Assembly: GCF_000955955.1 (NCBI RefSeq)
Contig: NZ_JYJG01000441.1
Coordinates: 1 to 19,298, forward strand
Direction: 5' to 3'
Origin: Lentzea aerocolonigenes
GTDB taxonomy: Bacteria; Actinomycetota; Actinomycetes; Mycobacteriales; Pseudonocardiaceae
Length of the DNA: 19,298 nt
The notes below the pieces were generated by a model that ran no database searches, was not told the origin of the DNA, and was given only the letters and a program-made list of their open reading frames with translations. The translations under genes and the position numbers were made by a program. This document shows, one piece after another, positions 9,817-18,478 of this stretch; positions within the stretch are counted from its first letter, which is position 1, and every line of letters begins with the position of its first letter.

Positions 9817-9842
9817 GAACCGGCGCGGGTCCCGGCACCGTC
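9817..9842 (+). promoter_or_regulatory. Candidate ECF-sigma promoter for the response-regulator operon
   Basis: GAACC (9817-9821) and CGTC (9839-9842) are 17 nt apart. The -35 forms an inverted repeat with the divergent PAP2 -35 (GGTTC, 7 nt, GAACC). Transcription would begin near 9849, which implies leaderless or near-leaderless translation. Alternatively GATAAT (9844-9849) could be a -10. Confidence 0.3.
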
Positions 9843-9847
9843 CGATA

Positions 9848-10531
9848 ATGGATCTCGTGGCGATGGTGTTGCTGGTCGAGGACGACCCGTCTGTGCGCGA
9901 AGGGCTCGGTCTGGCGTTGCGCCGCCAGGGACATGACGTCCGAGCAGCGGGAACAGGCGAAGAGGGCGTCGAACGACTCCGCGAGTCCCGTCCCGACATC
10001 GTGGTCCTCGACATCATGCTGCCGGGCATCGACGGCTTCGAGACGTGCCGCCGGATGCGCATGCAGGCCGAGATCCCGATCATCATGCTCACCGCGCGCG
10101 GCGACGACTTCGACGTGGTCGCCGGGCTGGAGGCGGGCGCGGACGACTACGTGGTGAAGCCGGTCGAACCGCGGGTGCTGGAGGCGCGGATCCGCGCTGT
10201 GCTGCGCCGGACCGTGTCCGAACCGTCCACCGTGGAACGGCACGGCTCGCTGCTGATCGACCGGGCAGGGCTGCAGGTGCTGAAGAACGACGAGAAGGTG
10301 GCGCTGACGCCCACCGAGCTGAAGCTGCTCCTGGAGTTGTCGCGCACGCCCGGCCGCGTGCTGACCCGGCAGCAGATCCTCGAAGCGGTCTGGGAGCACG
10401 ACTACCTCGGCGACTCACGGCTCGTCGACGCGTGCGTCCAGCGGTTGCGCGCGAAGATCGAGGACGTGCCCTCCGAACCCCGCTACGTCCACACGGTGCG
10501 TGGCTTCGGCTATCGCTTCGGCCCGCGATGA
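9848..10531 (+). CDS. OmpR-family response regulator, CseB-like
   Basis: This cytoplasmic two-component regulator has about 227 residues. The receiver domain (about 6-120) has the acidic pair VEDD, the phosphoacceptor D55 in VVLDIMLPGIDGF, and the conserved Lys in DDYVVKPVEP. The C-terminal winged helix (about 130-225) shows TPTELKLLLELSRTPGRVLTRQQILEAVW...RYVHTVRGFGYRF. Its overall pattern resembles Streptomyces CseB, which answers cell-envelope stress; this is a similarity call. Three in-frame starts are possible: ATG 9848, GTG 9857 and ATG 9863, none with a good ribosome site. Leaderless translation from one of the later two is plausible. Its stop overlaps the kinase start by 4 nt (ATGA). 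Confidence 0.93.
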   Translation: MDLVAMVLLVEDDPSVREGLGLALRRQGHDVRAAGTGEEGVERLRESRPDIVVLDIMLPGIDGFETCRRMRMQAEIPIIMLTARGDDFDVVAGLEAGADDYVVKPVEPRVLEARIRAVLRRTVSEPSTVERHGSLLIDRAGLQVLKNDEKVALTPTELKLLLELSRTPGRVLTRQQILEAVWEHDYLGDSRLVDACVQRLRAKIEDVPSEPRYVHTVRGFGYRFGPR

Positions 10532-11871
10532 GGGCTCTCTTCCGCGGCTTGAGGCCGCGGTTGATGGCGGCGTTCCTGCTGCTGACCCTGCTGGGCGCGG
10601 TGGCGGCGGCCGGCGCCTCCTACGCGACGGCCCGCAACCTGCTCCTGGAAGACGCCCAGGACAGCTTCATGAACCCGCTGGTCAAGGACGTCCGCGACTA
10701 CGCGTCCCGGCTCACCGTGCCGCCGGCGCAGCAGGACCTCGACGACTTCGCTTCGTACCTGCGCGGCGCCGCGGTCATCACCTACGAGGGGCTTCGGTCA
10801 CGTGGCCCGGACATGACCCTCGTGCCGGCGGAGATGCGCGAGGCGTTGAAGACCAGCAAGACCGTGATCTGGCAGCGCCGCACGGACTCCGCCGAGCCGG
10901 TCGTGTTCGTCGGCATCCCGCTGCTGCGCGCCGACGGCTCCCCCACCGGCGTCGAGGTGTGGGCCTGGACGTCCCTGGGCGGCCCTCAGCGCGCCATCGA
11001 CAGCTTCGCGAAAGCGGCCTGGGTGGGCGTGAGCCTGGTGCTGCCGCTGGCCCTCGGTCTGGCGCTCTTCACCGCTCGGGGCGTGCTGCGCCCGGTCCGC
11101 CGTCTCGGGGCTGCCGCTCGCGCGCTCGGATCCGGCCGCCTGGACACGCGCGTCGACTCGCGGGGCACCGACGAGCTCTCCGACCTGGCCCGCACGTTCA
11201 ACAGCGCGGCCGAGCAGTTGGAGGCCTCGCAAGCGGCCTCGCGCCGCTTCGTGGCCGACGTCTCGCACGAACTCCGCACGCCTCTCACCGCCATGAACGC
11301 CGTGACCGCCGTCCTGGACGAAGACGCCGCGTCTCTGCCAGAGGACACGGCCGTCGCGGCCCGTCTGGTGTCCGCGGAGACGCGCAAGCTCACCCGCCTG
11401 GTCAACGACCTGATGGAGATCTCGCGCTTCGACGAGGGCCGGAACCTGCTGGAGCTGGACGAGTGGGACATCGGCACGGCCGTGCGCGACTCCCTGGCGG
11501 CGCGCGGCTGGTCGTCGTCGGTGGACGCGGTTCTGCCGTCCGGCGTGATGGGCCGCGTGGACCGCCGCCGTCTCGACGTGATCGTGGCCAACCTGGTGGG
11601 GAATGCGTTGAAACACGGCGGCACCGGGGTGCGGGTGGTGCTGAGCCCTGGTGTCATCGAGGTGTCCGACAACGGTCCGGGTATTCCTGTTGATGCACTT
11701 CCGCACATCTTCGACCGCTTCTACAAGGCAGACACGGCCCGCTCCCGTTCCGAGGGCAGCGGTCTGGGATTGGCGATCGCATGGGAGAACGCACGCCTGC
11801 ACGGCGGCACCATCGAAGCAGCCAACGCGCCCACGGGCGGCGCGGTCTTCACCTTGCGCTTGCCCTGGTGA
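10528..11871 (+). CDS. Sensor histidine kinase, CseC-like
   Basis: This is the membrane partner of the preceding regulator, 447 residues. Membrane segments lie at about 12-35 and 168-188, and frame an extracellular sensor of about 130 residues. A HAMP linker follows (RGVLRPVRRLGAAARALGSGRLDTRV...). The dimerisation helix carries the phosphoacceptor H247 in RFVADVSHELRTPL. The ATPase domain has the N box (NLVGNALKHGG), the G1 box (VSDNGPGIP), the F box (IFDRFYKAD) and the G2 box (GSGLGLAIAWENARLHGG). All catalytic motifs are intact. The start is fixed by the ATGA overlap with the regulator. Its last 91 nt also encode, in another frame, the apparent signal peptide of the next lipoprotein. Confidence 0.95.
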   Translation: MRALFRGLRPRLMAAFLLLTLLGAVAAAGASYATARNLLLEDAQDSFMNPLVKDVRDYASRLTVPPAQQDLDDFASYLRGAAVITYEGLRSRGPDMTLVPAEMREALKTSKTVIWQRRTDSAEPVVFVGIPLLRADGSPTGVEVWAWTSLGGPQRAIDSFAKAAWVGVSLVLPLALGLALFTARGVLRPVRRLGAAARALGSGRLDTRVDSRGTDELSDLARTFNSAAEQLEASQAASRRFVADVSHELRTPLTAMNAVTAVLDEDAASLPEDTAVAARLVSAETRKLTRLVNDLMEISRFDEGRNLLELDEWDIGTAVRDSLAARGWSSSVDAVLPSGVMGRVDRRRLDVIVANLVGNALKHGGTGVRVVLSPGVIEVSDNGPGIPVDALPHIFDRFYKADTARSRSEGSGLGLAIAWENARLHGGTIEAANAPTGGAVFTLRLPW

Positions 11872-12257
11872 TGCTTTCGGCCTGCGGTGTGCGGCCCACT
11901 CCGGTGCTGACCGGAGCGGAAGCCCCCACCGTCTCGTCGCATGAGCTGACGGTCTACCTGTTGTCCGCCAAGGGCGACGAGCTGGTGCGCCGGACCCGCG
12001 ACTACACCGGCAACGTGGACACCGCGACCGCCATCAACCTGCTGGTGGCCGGGCCGACCGAGGACGAGAAGAAGCTCGGGCTGACCACTGAGGTTCCTTC
12101 GTCGTCGTCACGGGTGTACGCGGTGTCGAACCTGATCGTGCTGCCCGAGGACATGGTGGGGCTGACGAAGATGGCGCAGTTCCAGCTGTACTGCACGGCG
12201 ATCGCGAGCAAGGCGAAGCTGGAGGGTGTGCCGTTCTCAGGCGTCGAGTGCCCTTAG
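11781..12257 (+). CDS. GerMN-like lipoprotein linked to the two-component pair
   Basis: The mature protein starts at the cysteine of LSACGVRPTPVLTG and has about 124 residues. Its pattern LVAGPTEDEKKLGLTTEVP resembles the GerMN domain seen in spore-germination proteins and in LpqB, the lipoprotein partner of MtrAB. It is expected on the outer membrane face, perhaps tuning the sensor kinase as CseA does for CseBC; this is inference. The ATG at 11781 gives a 34-residue lipoprotein signal: a basic n-region (RRHH...GRRG), a hydrophobic LHLALALVML, and the lipobox LSAC. This start lies 91 nt inside the kinase gene. Starts at GTG 11868 or ATG 11871 would abolish export. No other ATG, GTG or TTG lies between. 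Confidence 0.8.
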   Translation: MGERTPARRHHRSSQRAHGRRGLHLALALVMLSACGVRPTPVLTGAEAPTVSSHELTVYLLSAKGDELVRRTRDYTGNVDTATAINLLVAGPTEDEKKLGLTTEVPSSSSRVYAVSNLIVLPEDMVGLTKMAQFQLYCTAIASKAKLEGVPFSGVECP

Positions 12258-12531
12258 CGACCAACGCCAACGCACAACAGCGCCGGCCCGAACACCGAGC
12301 TGGAAGGGCGGGACGCGCCAGCGGCCGTGGTGCTGCCGGTCAACCCCAGCGCCCGTGCGGAGTCCCCGGCGGACACCCGCGCGTCCCGCCCACCGGTCCC
12401 CCTCGAGGCAAGGACACCGGCATGCCATGACCCCGGCCGATCGGCCATCGTCCGGAGCCAAACGAGTCATGTCCAGGCAACCACAAGACCCCGCACACCA
12501 GGAATTCCACAGCGCCGGAAGTAGCCGAAAG
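12258..12531. other. Noncoding gap at the aroE-side border
   Basis: These 274 nt separate the convergent lipoprotein and aroE genes. I see no credible gene. The gap holds a long-range inverted repeat (12306-12391) and a perfect 12-nt palindrome GGCCGATCGGCC (12435-12446). It would need to terminate both transcripts. Confidence 0.7.
12306..12391. repeat. 13-bp inverted repeat with 60-nt spacer
   Basis: GGGCGGGACGCGC (12306-12318) and GCGCGTCCCGCCC (12379-12391) are exact reverse complements. Smaller nested stems (GTCC/GGAC, GCTG/CAGC) lie in the spacer. It could be a structured terminator for the convergent genes or a remnant of a small mobile repeat. Confidence 0.75.
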
Positions 12532-13353
12532 TTATGAACTGCGAGCCGTCAGCTCAGCATCCAGCGCAGCCCGCATGACATCACGCGGCGCCGCCTGACC
12601 GGTGAACTGCTCCACCTGCCCGAAGGCCTGGTGCAGCAACATGTCCAGGCCGGTCGCCAGCCGCGCACCCGACGCCTCGACCGCGAGAGCGACCGGCGTG
12701 GGCCACGGGTGGTAGATCACGTCCAGCACGTACGGCGCCTGAGCGACCGCGGCAGCCAGCGGAACCGTGGCCTCGGCCGGAACCGTCGACACCAGCACGT
12801 CCGAAGCAGAAGCCAGCGAACCAAGGTCCACAGAGGACAGTGCCACGACCTCGACCGCGATCCCGACCCGTCCGGCCGTCGCGACAGCTTCAGCAGCACG
12901 CGAAGGTTCCCGCACCACAAGGGAAACCGAGGAGATCCCGAGCGAGGCGAACCCGGCCAGCACAGCGGTGGCGGTACCACCCGCGCCGATCACCACGCCA
13001 GTAGAACCGGAGGAGAAACCCTTCTCGCGCAACGCTCCCACCACGCCGTCCACGTCGGTGCAGTCGGCGTGCCACCCGGATTCCACCCGCACCAACGTGT
13101 TCGCCGCACCCACCGCGGTAGCACGCGGGGTCACCGACGACGCCACCGCCAGCGCAGCGCGTTTCGTCGGCATCGTGCACGACAGCCCGACCCACTCCGG
13201 GCCCAAGGACGAGACCAGCGAACCGACGGAGTCTTCTGCGCACTCCAGGCGCGTGTACTCCCAGTCCAGGCCCAGCGCGGCGTAGGCGGCGTTGTGCAGC
13301 ACGGGGGAAAGCGAGTGCTCGATCGGCGAGCCGATCACTGCCGCGCGACGCAC
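12532..13353 (-). CDS. aroE: Shikimate 5-dehydrogenase
   Basis: It reduces 3-dehydroshikimate to shikimate with NADPH (step 4 of the pathway). It is 273 residues from the GTG at 13353. The substrate site is visible in GSPIEHSLSPVLHNAAY (Ser14 and Ser16). The catalytic pair is K64 (LSCTMPTK) and D100 (DCTDVDG). The NADPH loop GAGGTATAV and the C-terminal GLDMLLHQAFGQVEQFTG are also present. The usual GxNVTxPxK is GLSCTMPTK here, a modest variation that keeps the Lys. The start shares one base with the mltG stop (TAGTG), and GGGAGG lies upstream. In relatives the next gene is the A24 peptidase; here 6.7 kb intervenes. Confidence 0.96.
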   Translation of the reverse strand: MRRAAVIGSPIEHSLSPVLHNAAYAALGLDWEYTRLECAEDSVGSLVSSLGPEWVGLSCTMPTKRAALAVASSVTPRATAVGAANTLVRVESGWHADCTDVDGVVGALREKGFSSGSTGVVIGAGGTATAVLAGFASLGISSVSLVVREPSRAAEAVATAGRVGIAVEVVALSSVDLGSLASASDVLVSTVPAEATVPLAAAVAQAPYVLDVIYHPWPTPVALAVEASGARLATGLDMLLHQAFGQVEQFTGQAAPRDVMRAALDAELTARSS

Positions 13354-14570
13354 TAGTAGACGCCCTCCCGCCGGGCCTTCTCGTCGTTCGCGTCGTGTTC
13401 TTCCCTGGTCGTCGCGAAGCACGACGTGCCGTCCTTCTGGCACTTCACGAAGTACAGGATGTCGCCGCCCTCTGGCCTCATCGCGGCCGCGATGGCCTGC
13501 TGCGAGGGCGAACCGATCGGTGTCGGGGTGAGGCCGGGGGTGAGGTAGGTGTTGTACGGGCCCGGCCGGTCGCGGTCCGCGTCCGACGTGCGGATGTGGG
13601 GCTGGTTGTTCTTGTAGTTGATGGTCGAGTCGAACTGCAGCGGCATGGGCTTCTTCAGGCGGTTGTAGATCACCTGGGAGACCTTGGTGAAGTCCTTCTC
13701 GATGGCTTCCTTCTCGATCAGCGACGAGATGACCAGGATCTCGTAGGGGCGGAAGCCGGTGTTCACGGTGCCGCCGGGGATGCCGGCGCCCGCCAGTTTC
13801 TGCGCGGAGGCCACGACGACGCTGCGGATCAGCTCAACCGCGGAGACGCCCGGCTTGACCTGGTAGACGCCGCGCATGATCAGGCCTTCGAGGCGGTACT
13901 CGGGTTCGGCGCGCTTCACGTCGGCCAGCGCCCAGTCCGGCACGCCGAGGGCGACCGGGTCGGTCTGCTCAGCCGCAGCCTTGATCTCGTCGAACGTCAG
14001 GCACTTCTTGACGCCGTCCTTCGCCGTGCAGCTCGCGTCGGCGAGCTGGGAGTAGATGCCCTTGACGACCTTGTCGCCCACCTTGATGTCGGTGAGCTTG
14101 AGGCCACCGACGATCTGGACGGCGGGGACGAGCGTCTTCGGGTCGACCATCTTGGCCACGGCCTGCGCGCCCGACATCTTCGTCTTCATCAGGTAGAAGC
14201 CGGGCTGGATCGTCGTCGCGCGCTGGTCGGTCTTGGCGGCCTCGATGAAGGCCCGCGCGGAGGCGACCACGCCGTTGTCGTAGAGCGTCGACGCGATCTG
14301 GCTGACCACCTCGCCGTCCTGGACCTCGACGATGGCGTCGGCCTCGCCGCTGCCCGCGTAGTCGTCGAACGAGCCGATGCCGCGCAGCTCGCGGTAGCCG
14401 TAGTAGGCGCCGCCCAAGCCGACGGAGAGGACGAGCGCGACGACGAGCCACAGCACCGTCTTCTTGCGCTTCTTCGCCTTGTCGCGGGCGCTGCTCTCAC
14501 GCCTGTCGCGCTTCACCGGACGTCGTTCGTCCACGTCGGGGTCGGTGAACAACCCGAGATCGTCGCTCAC
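13353..14570 (-). CDS. mltG: Endolytic murein transglycosylase MltG (YceG-like)
   Basis: This inner-membrane lytic transglycosylase cuts nascent glycan strands and helps set peptidoglycan strand length. It is 405 residues. The cytoplasmic N-terminus is strongly charged and is followed by one membrane segment at about 38-58. The external part begins with a LysM-like region, and the YceG catalytic domain follows. The catalytic Glu is at about residue 286 in ISSLIEKEAIEKD, followed by QVIYNRLKKPMPLQFDSTI, YNTYLTPGLTPTPIGSPS and the C-terminal ILYFVKC. The GTG at 14570 overlaps the ruvX stop by 4 nt, which rules against a start 16 codons further upstream. Confidence 0.95.
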   Translation of the reverse strand: MSDDLGLFTDPDVDERRPVKRDRRESSARDKAKKRKKTVLWLVVALVLSVGLGGAYYGYRELRGIGSFDDYAGSGEADAIVEVQDGEVVSQIASTLYDNGVVASARAFIEAAKTDQRATTIQPGFYLMKTKMSGAQAVAKMVDPKTLVPAVQIVGGLKLTDIKVGDKVVKGIYSQLADASCTAKDGVKKCLTFDEIKAAAEQTDPVALGVPDWALADVKRAEPEYRLEGLIMRGVYQVKPGVSAVELIRSVVVASAQKLAGAGIPGGTVNTGFRPYEILVISSLIEKEAIEKDFTKVSQVIYNRLKKPMPLQFDSTINYKNNQPHIRTSDADRDRPGPYNTYLTPGLTPTPIGSPSQQAIAAAMRPEGGDILYFVKCQKDGTSCFATTREEHDANDEKARREGVY

Positions 14571-15055
14571 ACCTCGTCCTTTCGGGCGGCCACAGAGCGT
14601 GCCCGTGCGTCCAGCCAAGACTGCAGGATCTCGACAGCGGCAGCCTGGTCGACCACGGCACGCTGCTTCTTGCCCTTCACACCGCGCTGCGCCAGCACCC
14701 GGCTCACCACGACCGTCGTCAGTCGTTCGTCGGTCAGCCGGACCGGCACGGGGGCGACGCGTCCGGCCAAGGCGGCAGCGTACGCGGTCGCCGCCTCGGC
14801 TGCCGGTCCGTGGCGCCCCGCCAGCGTCTTGGGCAGGCCGACCACGATCTCAACGACATCATGCTCGGCCACGAGACGTACGAGCTCGGTGAGGTCCGAG
14901 CCGCGCTTCTCGTCACGCTGGAGAGTAACCAGCGGGGTCGCCAGAAACGCCCCCGGATCGCTGAGAGAAATTCCCACTCGAACCGATCCGACGTCGACGC
15001 CGAGCCTCCTGCCGAGGCCCGGATCGTCGACACCGGCGACATCAGCGCTGTTCAA
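14567..15055 (-). CDS. ruvX: RuvX/YqgF-family nuclease
   Basis: This RNase H-fold protein was first described as a putative Holliday-junction resolvase and in E. coli acts in 16S rRNA 5' maturation. It is 162 residues. The signature pieces are [18 protein letters not shown] (first catalytic Asp), [26 protein letters not shown] and the final [16 protein letters not shown] (last acidic residue). The best start is TTG at 15055, because no ATG or GTG precedes the first strand in frame. It overlaps the alaS 3' end by 14 nt. It overlaps mltG by 4 nt downstream, and its place between alaS and mltG is the standard actinobacterial order. Confidence 0.93.
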   Translation of the reverse strand: MNSADVAGVDDPGLGRRLGVDVGSVRVGISLSDPGAFLATPLVTLQRDEKRGSDLTELVRLVAEHDVVEIVVGLPKTLAGRHGPAAEAATAYAAALAGRVAPVPVRLTDERLTTVVVSRVLAQRGVKGKKQRAVVDQAAAVEILQSWLDARARSVAARKDEV

Positions 15056-17711
15056 GCACCTTGTCCAGTTCGTTGGTGAGGGCCGTGATGGCCTCGGACA
15101 CCCCGGCCGGGTTCGAGCCGCCGCCCTGGGCCAGGTCCGGCTTGCCGCCGCCGCGGGCGGCGATGGCCGGGCCGAACACCGGGACGAGCTTGCCGGCGGC
15201 CAGGCCCAGGTCGCGGGCGGCGGCCGTGGTGGCGACCACGAAGCTCACCTTGTCTCCGTCGACCGAGAACAGGGCCACCACACCGGGCTTGGTGCCCAGG
15301 CGGTTTCGGACCTCGCCACCGAGCGTGCGCAGGTCGTTGCCCGACACGCCCTCGAGGCCCAGGGCCACCAGCGACAGGCCGCGCACGTCCAGGGCCTTGT
15401 CGGCCAGCGACCCGGCGTTGCCGAGCAGCTGGGCGGCGCGGACCTTCTCGAGCTCCTTCTCGGCGGCCTTCAGCCGCTCGACCAGGGACTCGATCCGCTC
15501 CGGCAGGCCATCGGAGCCGACCTTCAGCATGTCCGAGAGGTTCTGCACGATGGCGCGTTCCTTGGCCAGGAACCGCATGGCCTCGATGCCGACGTAGGCC
15601 TCCAGGCGGCGCACGCCGGAACCGACCGACGACTCGCCCAGCAGCGTGATCGGGCCGATCTGCGACGAGTGCTCGACGTGCGTGCCACCGCAGAGCTCAC
15701 GCGACCACGGGCCACCGATCTCGATGACGCGCACGGTCTCGTCGTAGGTCTCGCCGAACAGGGCGACGGCGCCCAGCTCCTGGGCACCGGCCATGTCGGT
15801 GTAGACGATGCTGACCGGCAGGTCCTTGCGCACGGCCAGGTTCGAGACCTCTTCGATCTCGCTCTTGGCCTCGTCCGACAGACCGCCCGTCCAGGCGAAG
15901 TCGAGCCGCAGGTAGCCGGGCTTGTTGTACGAACCGCTCTGCAGGGCCGACGGGCCGAGCACCTGGCGCAGGGCGGCGTGCACGACGTGCGTGCCCGAAT
16001 GACCCTGGCGGGCACCGACGCGCCACTCCGGGTCGACGCGGGCCTCGACGTGCTCGCCCTCGCTGATCTCGCCGTTCACGACGCGCACCTGGTGCACCCA
16101 CAGCTTGCGGGCGACCTTCTGCACGTCGAGCACCTCGAGCTCGGCGTTGCCCGTGACGATCGTGCCGGCGTCGGACTCCTGGCCACCGGACTCGGCGTAG
16201 AGCGGCGTGCGGTCGAGGACGACCTCGACGATGTCGCCCTCCTTGGCGGAGGAGATCCGCTTGCCGTTCAGCACGATGCCGCGCAGCGTGGCCTCGGAGG
16301 CGAGCTCGGTGTAGCCGGTGAACTCGGTCGGGCCCTGCTCCAGCAGCTCGCGGTACACGGTCTGGTCGCCGTGGCCGGTCTTCTTGGCGGAGGCGTCGGC
16401 CTTGGCGCGGGCGCGCTGCTCGGCCATCAGCTTGCGGAAGCCGTCCTCGTCCACCGAAAGACCGGCCTCGGAGGCCATCTCCAGCGTGAGGTCGATCGGG
16501 AAGCCGTAGGTGTCGTGCAGCTGGAAGGCGCGGTCGCCCGGCAGCGTGGCGCGGCCGTCGGCCTTCACCTCGTTGGCGGCGTTCTCGAAGATCCGCGAAC
16601 CGGCGTCGAGCGTGCGGAGGAACGTGTCCTCCTCGGCCTTGAGCACCTGCTGGATACGGGCGAAACCGCTGACCAGCTCGGGGTAGGCCGGGCCCATGGC
16701 GTCGCGGACGACCTCGGCGAACTGCACCAGCACCGGCTCCGTGACGCCCAGCAGGCGGGCGGAGCGCACGATGCGGCGCAGCAGGCGGCGCAGCACGTAG
16801 CCGCGGGCCTCGTTGCCGGGCGTGACGCCGTCGCCGACCAGCATGACGCCGGAGCGGGCGTGGTCGGCGATCACGCGGAAGCGGACGTCGTCCACCTCGT
16901 CGGCGCCGTACTTGCGGCCGGAGAGCTCCTCGGCCTTGTTGATCACGGCGCGCACGAGGTCGGTCTCGTAGACGTTGTCGACGCCCTGCAGCAGGTAGGC
17001 GACGCGCTCGACGCCCATGCCGGTGTCGATGTTCTTGGCCGGCAGCGACCCGATCGGCTGGTGGCCCTCCTTGGGGCTCAGCTCGCCGCGGACGTCCTGC
17101 ATGAAGACCAGGTTCCAGATCTCCAGGTAGCGGTCCTCGTCGACGACGGGGCCGCCCTCCTTGCCGTACTCCGGGCCGCGGTCGAAGTAGATCTCCGAGC
17201 AGGGGCCGCCGGGACCGGGCACGCCCATGTCCCAGTAGTTGTCCTTGCCGTCACGGCGCTGGATGCGCTCGGTCGGCAGCCCGGCGACCTTCTGCCACAG
17301 CTCGATGGCCTCGTCGTCGGTCTCGTAGACGGTGACCCAGATGCGCTCGGGGTCGAAGCCGTAGCCGCCCTCGTCCACCGAGCCCGTGACGAGGGTCCAG
17401 GCGAAGCGGATGGCGTCTTCCTTGAAGTAGTCGCCGATCGAGAAGTTGCCGGCCATCTGGAAGAACGTGAGGTGGCGCGTGGTCTTGCCGACCTCGTCGA
17501 TGTCCGGCGTGCGCACGCACTTCTGGATGCTCGTCATCCGCACGGCGGGCGGCGGGGCCTCGCCGAGGAAGTACGGCTTGAACGGCACCATGCCGGCGTT
17601 GACGAACAGCAGGTTCGGGTCGTCGAGCAGGAGCGAGGAGGACGGGATGTACTTGTGCCCGTTGCGCTCGAAGTGCTCGCGGAAACGCTTGATGATCTCG
17701 TGGGTCTGCAC
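15042..17711 (-). CDS. alaS: Alanyl-tRNA synthetase
   Basis: It charges tRNA-Ala in the cytoplasm and edits mischarged Ser and Gly. Its 889 residues are the normal full length. The class II catalytic core is at the N-terminus ([19 protein letters not shown], then [19 protein letters not shown]). The editing domain follows, with zinc ligands in GHSGTHVVH (about 572-580) and CGGTHVEH (about 668-676). The C-terminal DHHA1/C-Ala part ends [12 protein letters not shown]. The GTG at 17711 has AAAGGAA about 8 nt upstream. It is the third gene of the DUF948-led operon. A very long open frame on the opposite strand is only GC-rich shadow sequence. Confidence 0.98.
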   Translation of the reverse strand: MQTHEIIKRFREHFERNGHKYIPSSSLLLDDPNLLFVNAGMVPFKPYFLGEAPPPAVRMTSIQKCVRTPDIDEVGKTTRHLTFFQMAGNFSIGDYFKEDAIRFAWTLVTGSVDEGGYGFDPERIWVTVYETDDEAIELWQKVAGLPTERIQRRDGKDNYWDMGVPGPGGPCSEIYFDRGPEYGKEGGPVVDEDRYLEIWNLVFMQDVRGELSPKEGHQPIGSLPAKNIDTGMGVERVAYLLQGVDNVYETDLVRAVINKAEELSGRKYGADEVDDVRFRVIADHARSGVMLVGDGVTPGNEARGYVLRRLLRRIVRSARLLGVTEPVLVQFAEVVRDAMGPAYPELVSGFARIQQVLKAEEDTFLRTLDAGSRIFENAANEVKADGRATLPGDRAFQLHDTYGFPIDLTLEMASEAGLSVDEDGFRKLMAEQRARAKADASAKKTGHGDQTVYRELLEQGPTEFTGYTELASEATLRGIVLNGKRISSAKEGDIVEVVLDRTPLYAESGGQESDAGTIVTGNAELEVLDVQKVARKLWVHQVRVVNGEISEGEHVEARVDPEWRVGARQGHSGTHVVHAALRQVLGPSALQSGSYNKPGYLRLDFAWTGGLSDEAKSEIEEVSNLAVRKDLPVSIVYTDMAGAQELGAVALFGETYDETVRVIEIGGPWSRELCGGTHVEHSSQIGPITLLGESSVGSGVRRLEAYVGIEAMRFLAKERAIVQNLSDMLKVGSDGLPERIESLVERLKAAEKELEKVRAAQLLGNAGSLADKALDVRGLSLVALGLEGVSGNDLRTLGGEVRNRLGTKPGVVALFSVDGDKVSFVVATTAAARDLGLAAGKLVPVFGPAIAARGGGKPDLAQGGGSNPAGVSEAITALTNELDKVLEQR

Positions 17712-17766
17712 GGGAAGTTCCTTTTATTGCTGGGGAGTTGTCAGGGCGCGCTAACGAGGCGAACGG

Positions 17767-18036
17767 TCAGTGCTTTCCGTTCGCCCTGGGCGCTCGACGC
17801 CCCGGCGTGAATCCCGTCTGACGTTCCACGGTCTCCTGCAACTCCTGTTCCCGTTCGGCCATTCCCGCCCGCACCTCGGCCCCGAAGGAACCGATGGCGC
17901 CGGCGAGCTCACGCAGGCCTTCACCCACGTTAGCGCCGATACCCGCGGGAGTCGCTTGCTTTGTGACCTCGGCGGCCTTCTTCGCGACGAAGAGGCCGGC
18001 CGCGGCACCCAGCCCGAACCAGAAGAGGCGGCTCAC
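17767..18036 (-). CDS. Small membrane-anchored protein, DUF6167-like
   Basis: It is 89 residues from the GTG at 18036. The N-terminus SRLFWFGLGAAAGLFVAKK is a single hydrophobic anchor with a YtxH-like Gly/Ala pattern. A helical, charged region follows (GAEVRAGMAEREQELQETVERQ), and then a basic tail. A protein of this kind sits between DUF948 and alaS in many Actinobacteria; its role is unknown. The start overlaps the DUF948 stop by 4 nt (GTGA), so the two are surely translated together. It could work with the DUF948 protein at the membrane. Confidence 0.85.
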   Translation of the reverse strand: MSRLFWFGLGAAAGLFVAKKAAEVTKQATPAGIGANVGEGLRELAGAIGSFGAEVRAGMAEREQELQETVERQTGFTPGRRAPRANGKH

Positions 18037-18437
18037 TTGGCACCTCGCTTCTGGCTGCGCTTGCTGTGCTTGTTCGGCTGCTCGGCGGCCTTGCGACGCG
18101 CCTTCACGGCCTTGCTCACGCCGTAGGACAGCGCGGCGGCCTTGACCAGCGGCCCGCCGAGGGTGGCGGTGAACAGGCTGGTCAGCGCGGAGACGTTGCC
18201 GGTGACGGCGCGCGCGTTGGCCGTGATGCCGTCGACGCGCTCCAGCTGCGTGTTGACGTGCGTCAGCGTCGTGTTGGCCTCGACGAACAACGGGTCGGTG
18301 TTCTCGTGCGCCTTGCGCATCGCGATCGTCGCCTCGTCGAAGAACCGCGCAGCCTTGACCGCCACGATCGCCAGCACGATGACGAGCAGCACGAACGCAC
18401 CGGCGGCGACCAGCGCTGCGATCTGCCCTGGCGACAC
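18033..18437 (-). CDS. DUF948 membrane protein
   Basis: It is 134 residues, with one N-terminal membrane segment (about 7-29: ALVAAGAFVLLVIVLAIVAV) and then a long amphipathic helical region (about 30-100) with the family pattern of regularly spaced Asn/Thr residues (NTTLTHVNTQLERVDGITANA). The C-terminus is strongly basic. DUF948 proteins are of unknown function; those known to me also head the alaS operon in other actinobacteria. The GTG at 18437 has an excellent AGGAGG 5 nt upstream. It is the first gene of the operon running to aroE. Confidence 0.88.
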   Translation of the reverse strand: MSPGQIAALVAAGAFVLLVIVLAIVAVKAARFFDEATIAMRKAHENTDPLFVEANTTLTHVNTQLERVDGITANARAVTGNVSALTSLFTATLGGPLVKAAALSYGVSKAVKARRKAAEQPNKHSKRSQKRGAK

Positions 18438-18478
18438 GGATCCTCCTGGTGACCGGCGTGGTGGCTTGATTGCCGGTG

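Noticed and set aside
12226..12537. Possible small gene in the gap before aroE
   Set aside because: About 100 codons of Arg/Pro/Ser-rich sequence spanning the inverted repeat, with no ribosome site or recognisable domain.
13354..13443. Longer AroE from an upstream in-frame start at 13443
   Set aside because: The extra 30 residues overlap the mltG C-terminus and have no family match. GTG 13353 sits directly at the mltG stop with a GGGAGG site upstream.
14571..14618. Longer MltG from an upstream in-frame start at 14618
   Set aside because: GTG 14570 overlaps the ruvX stop by 4 nt in the same style as the other operon junctions, so the extra 16 residues are unlikely.
13395..17810. Very long open frame (over 1400 codons) on the plus strand
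   Set aside because: It is antisense to alaS, ruvX, mltG and flanks, which have clear family motifs. Long antisense frames are expected in high-GC DNA, and the translation is Gly/Ala/Arg/Val/His shadow without any motif.
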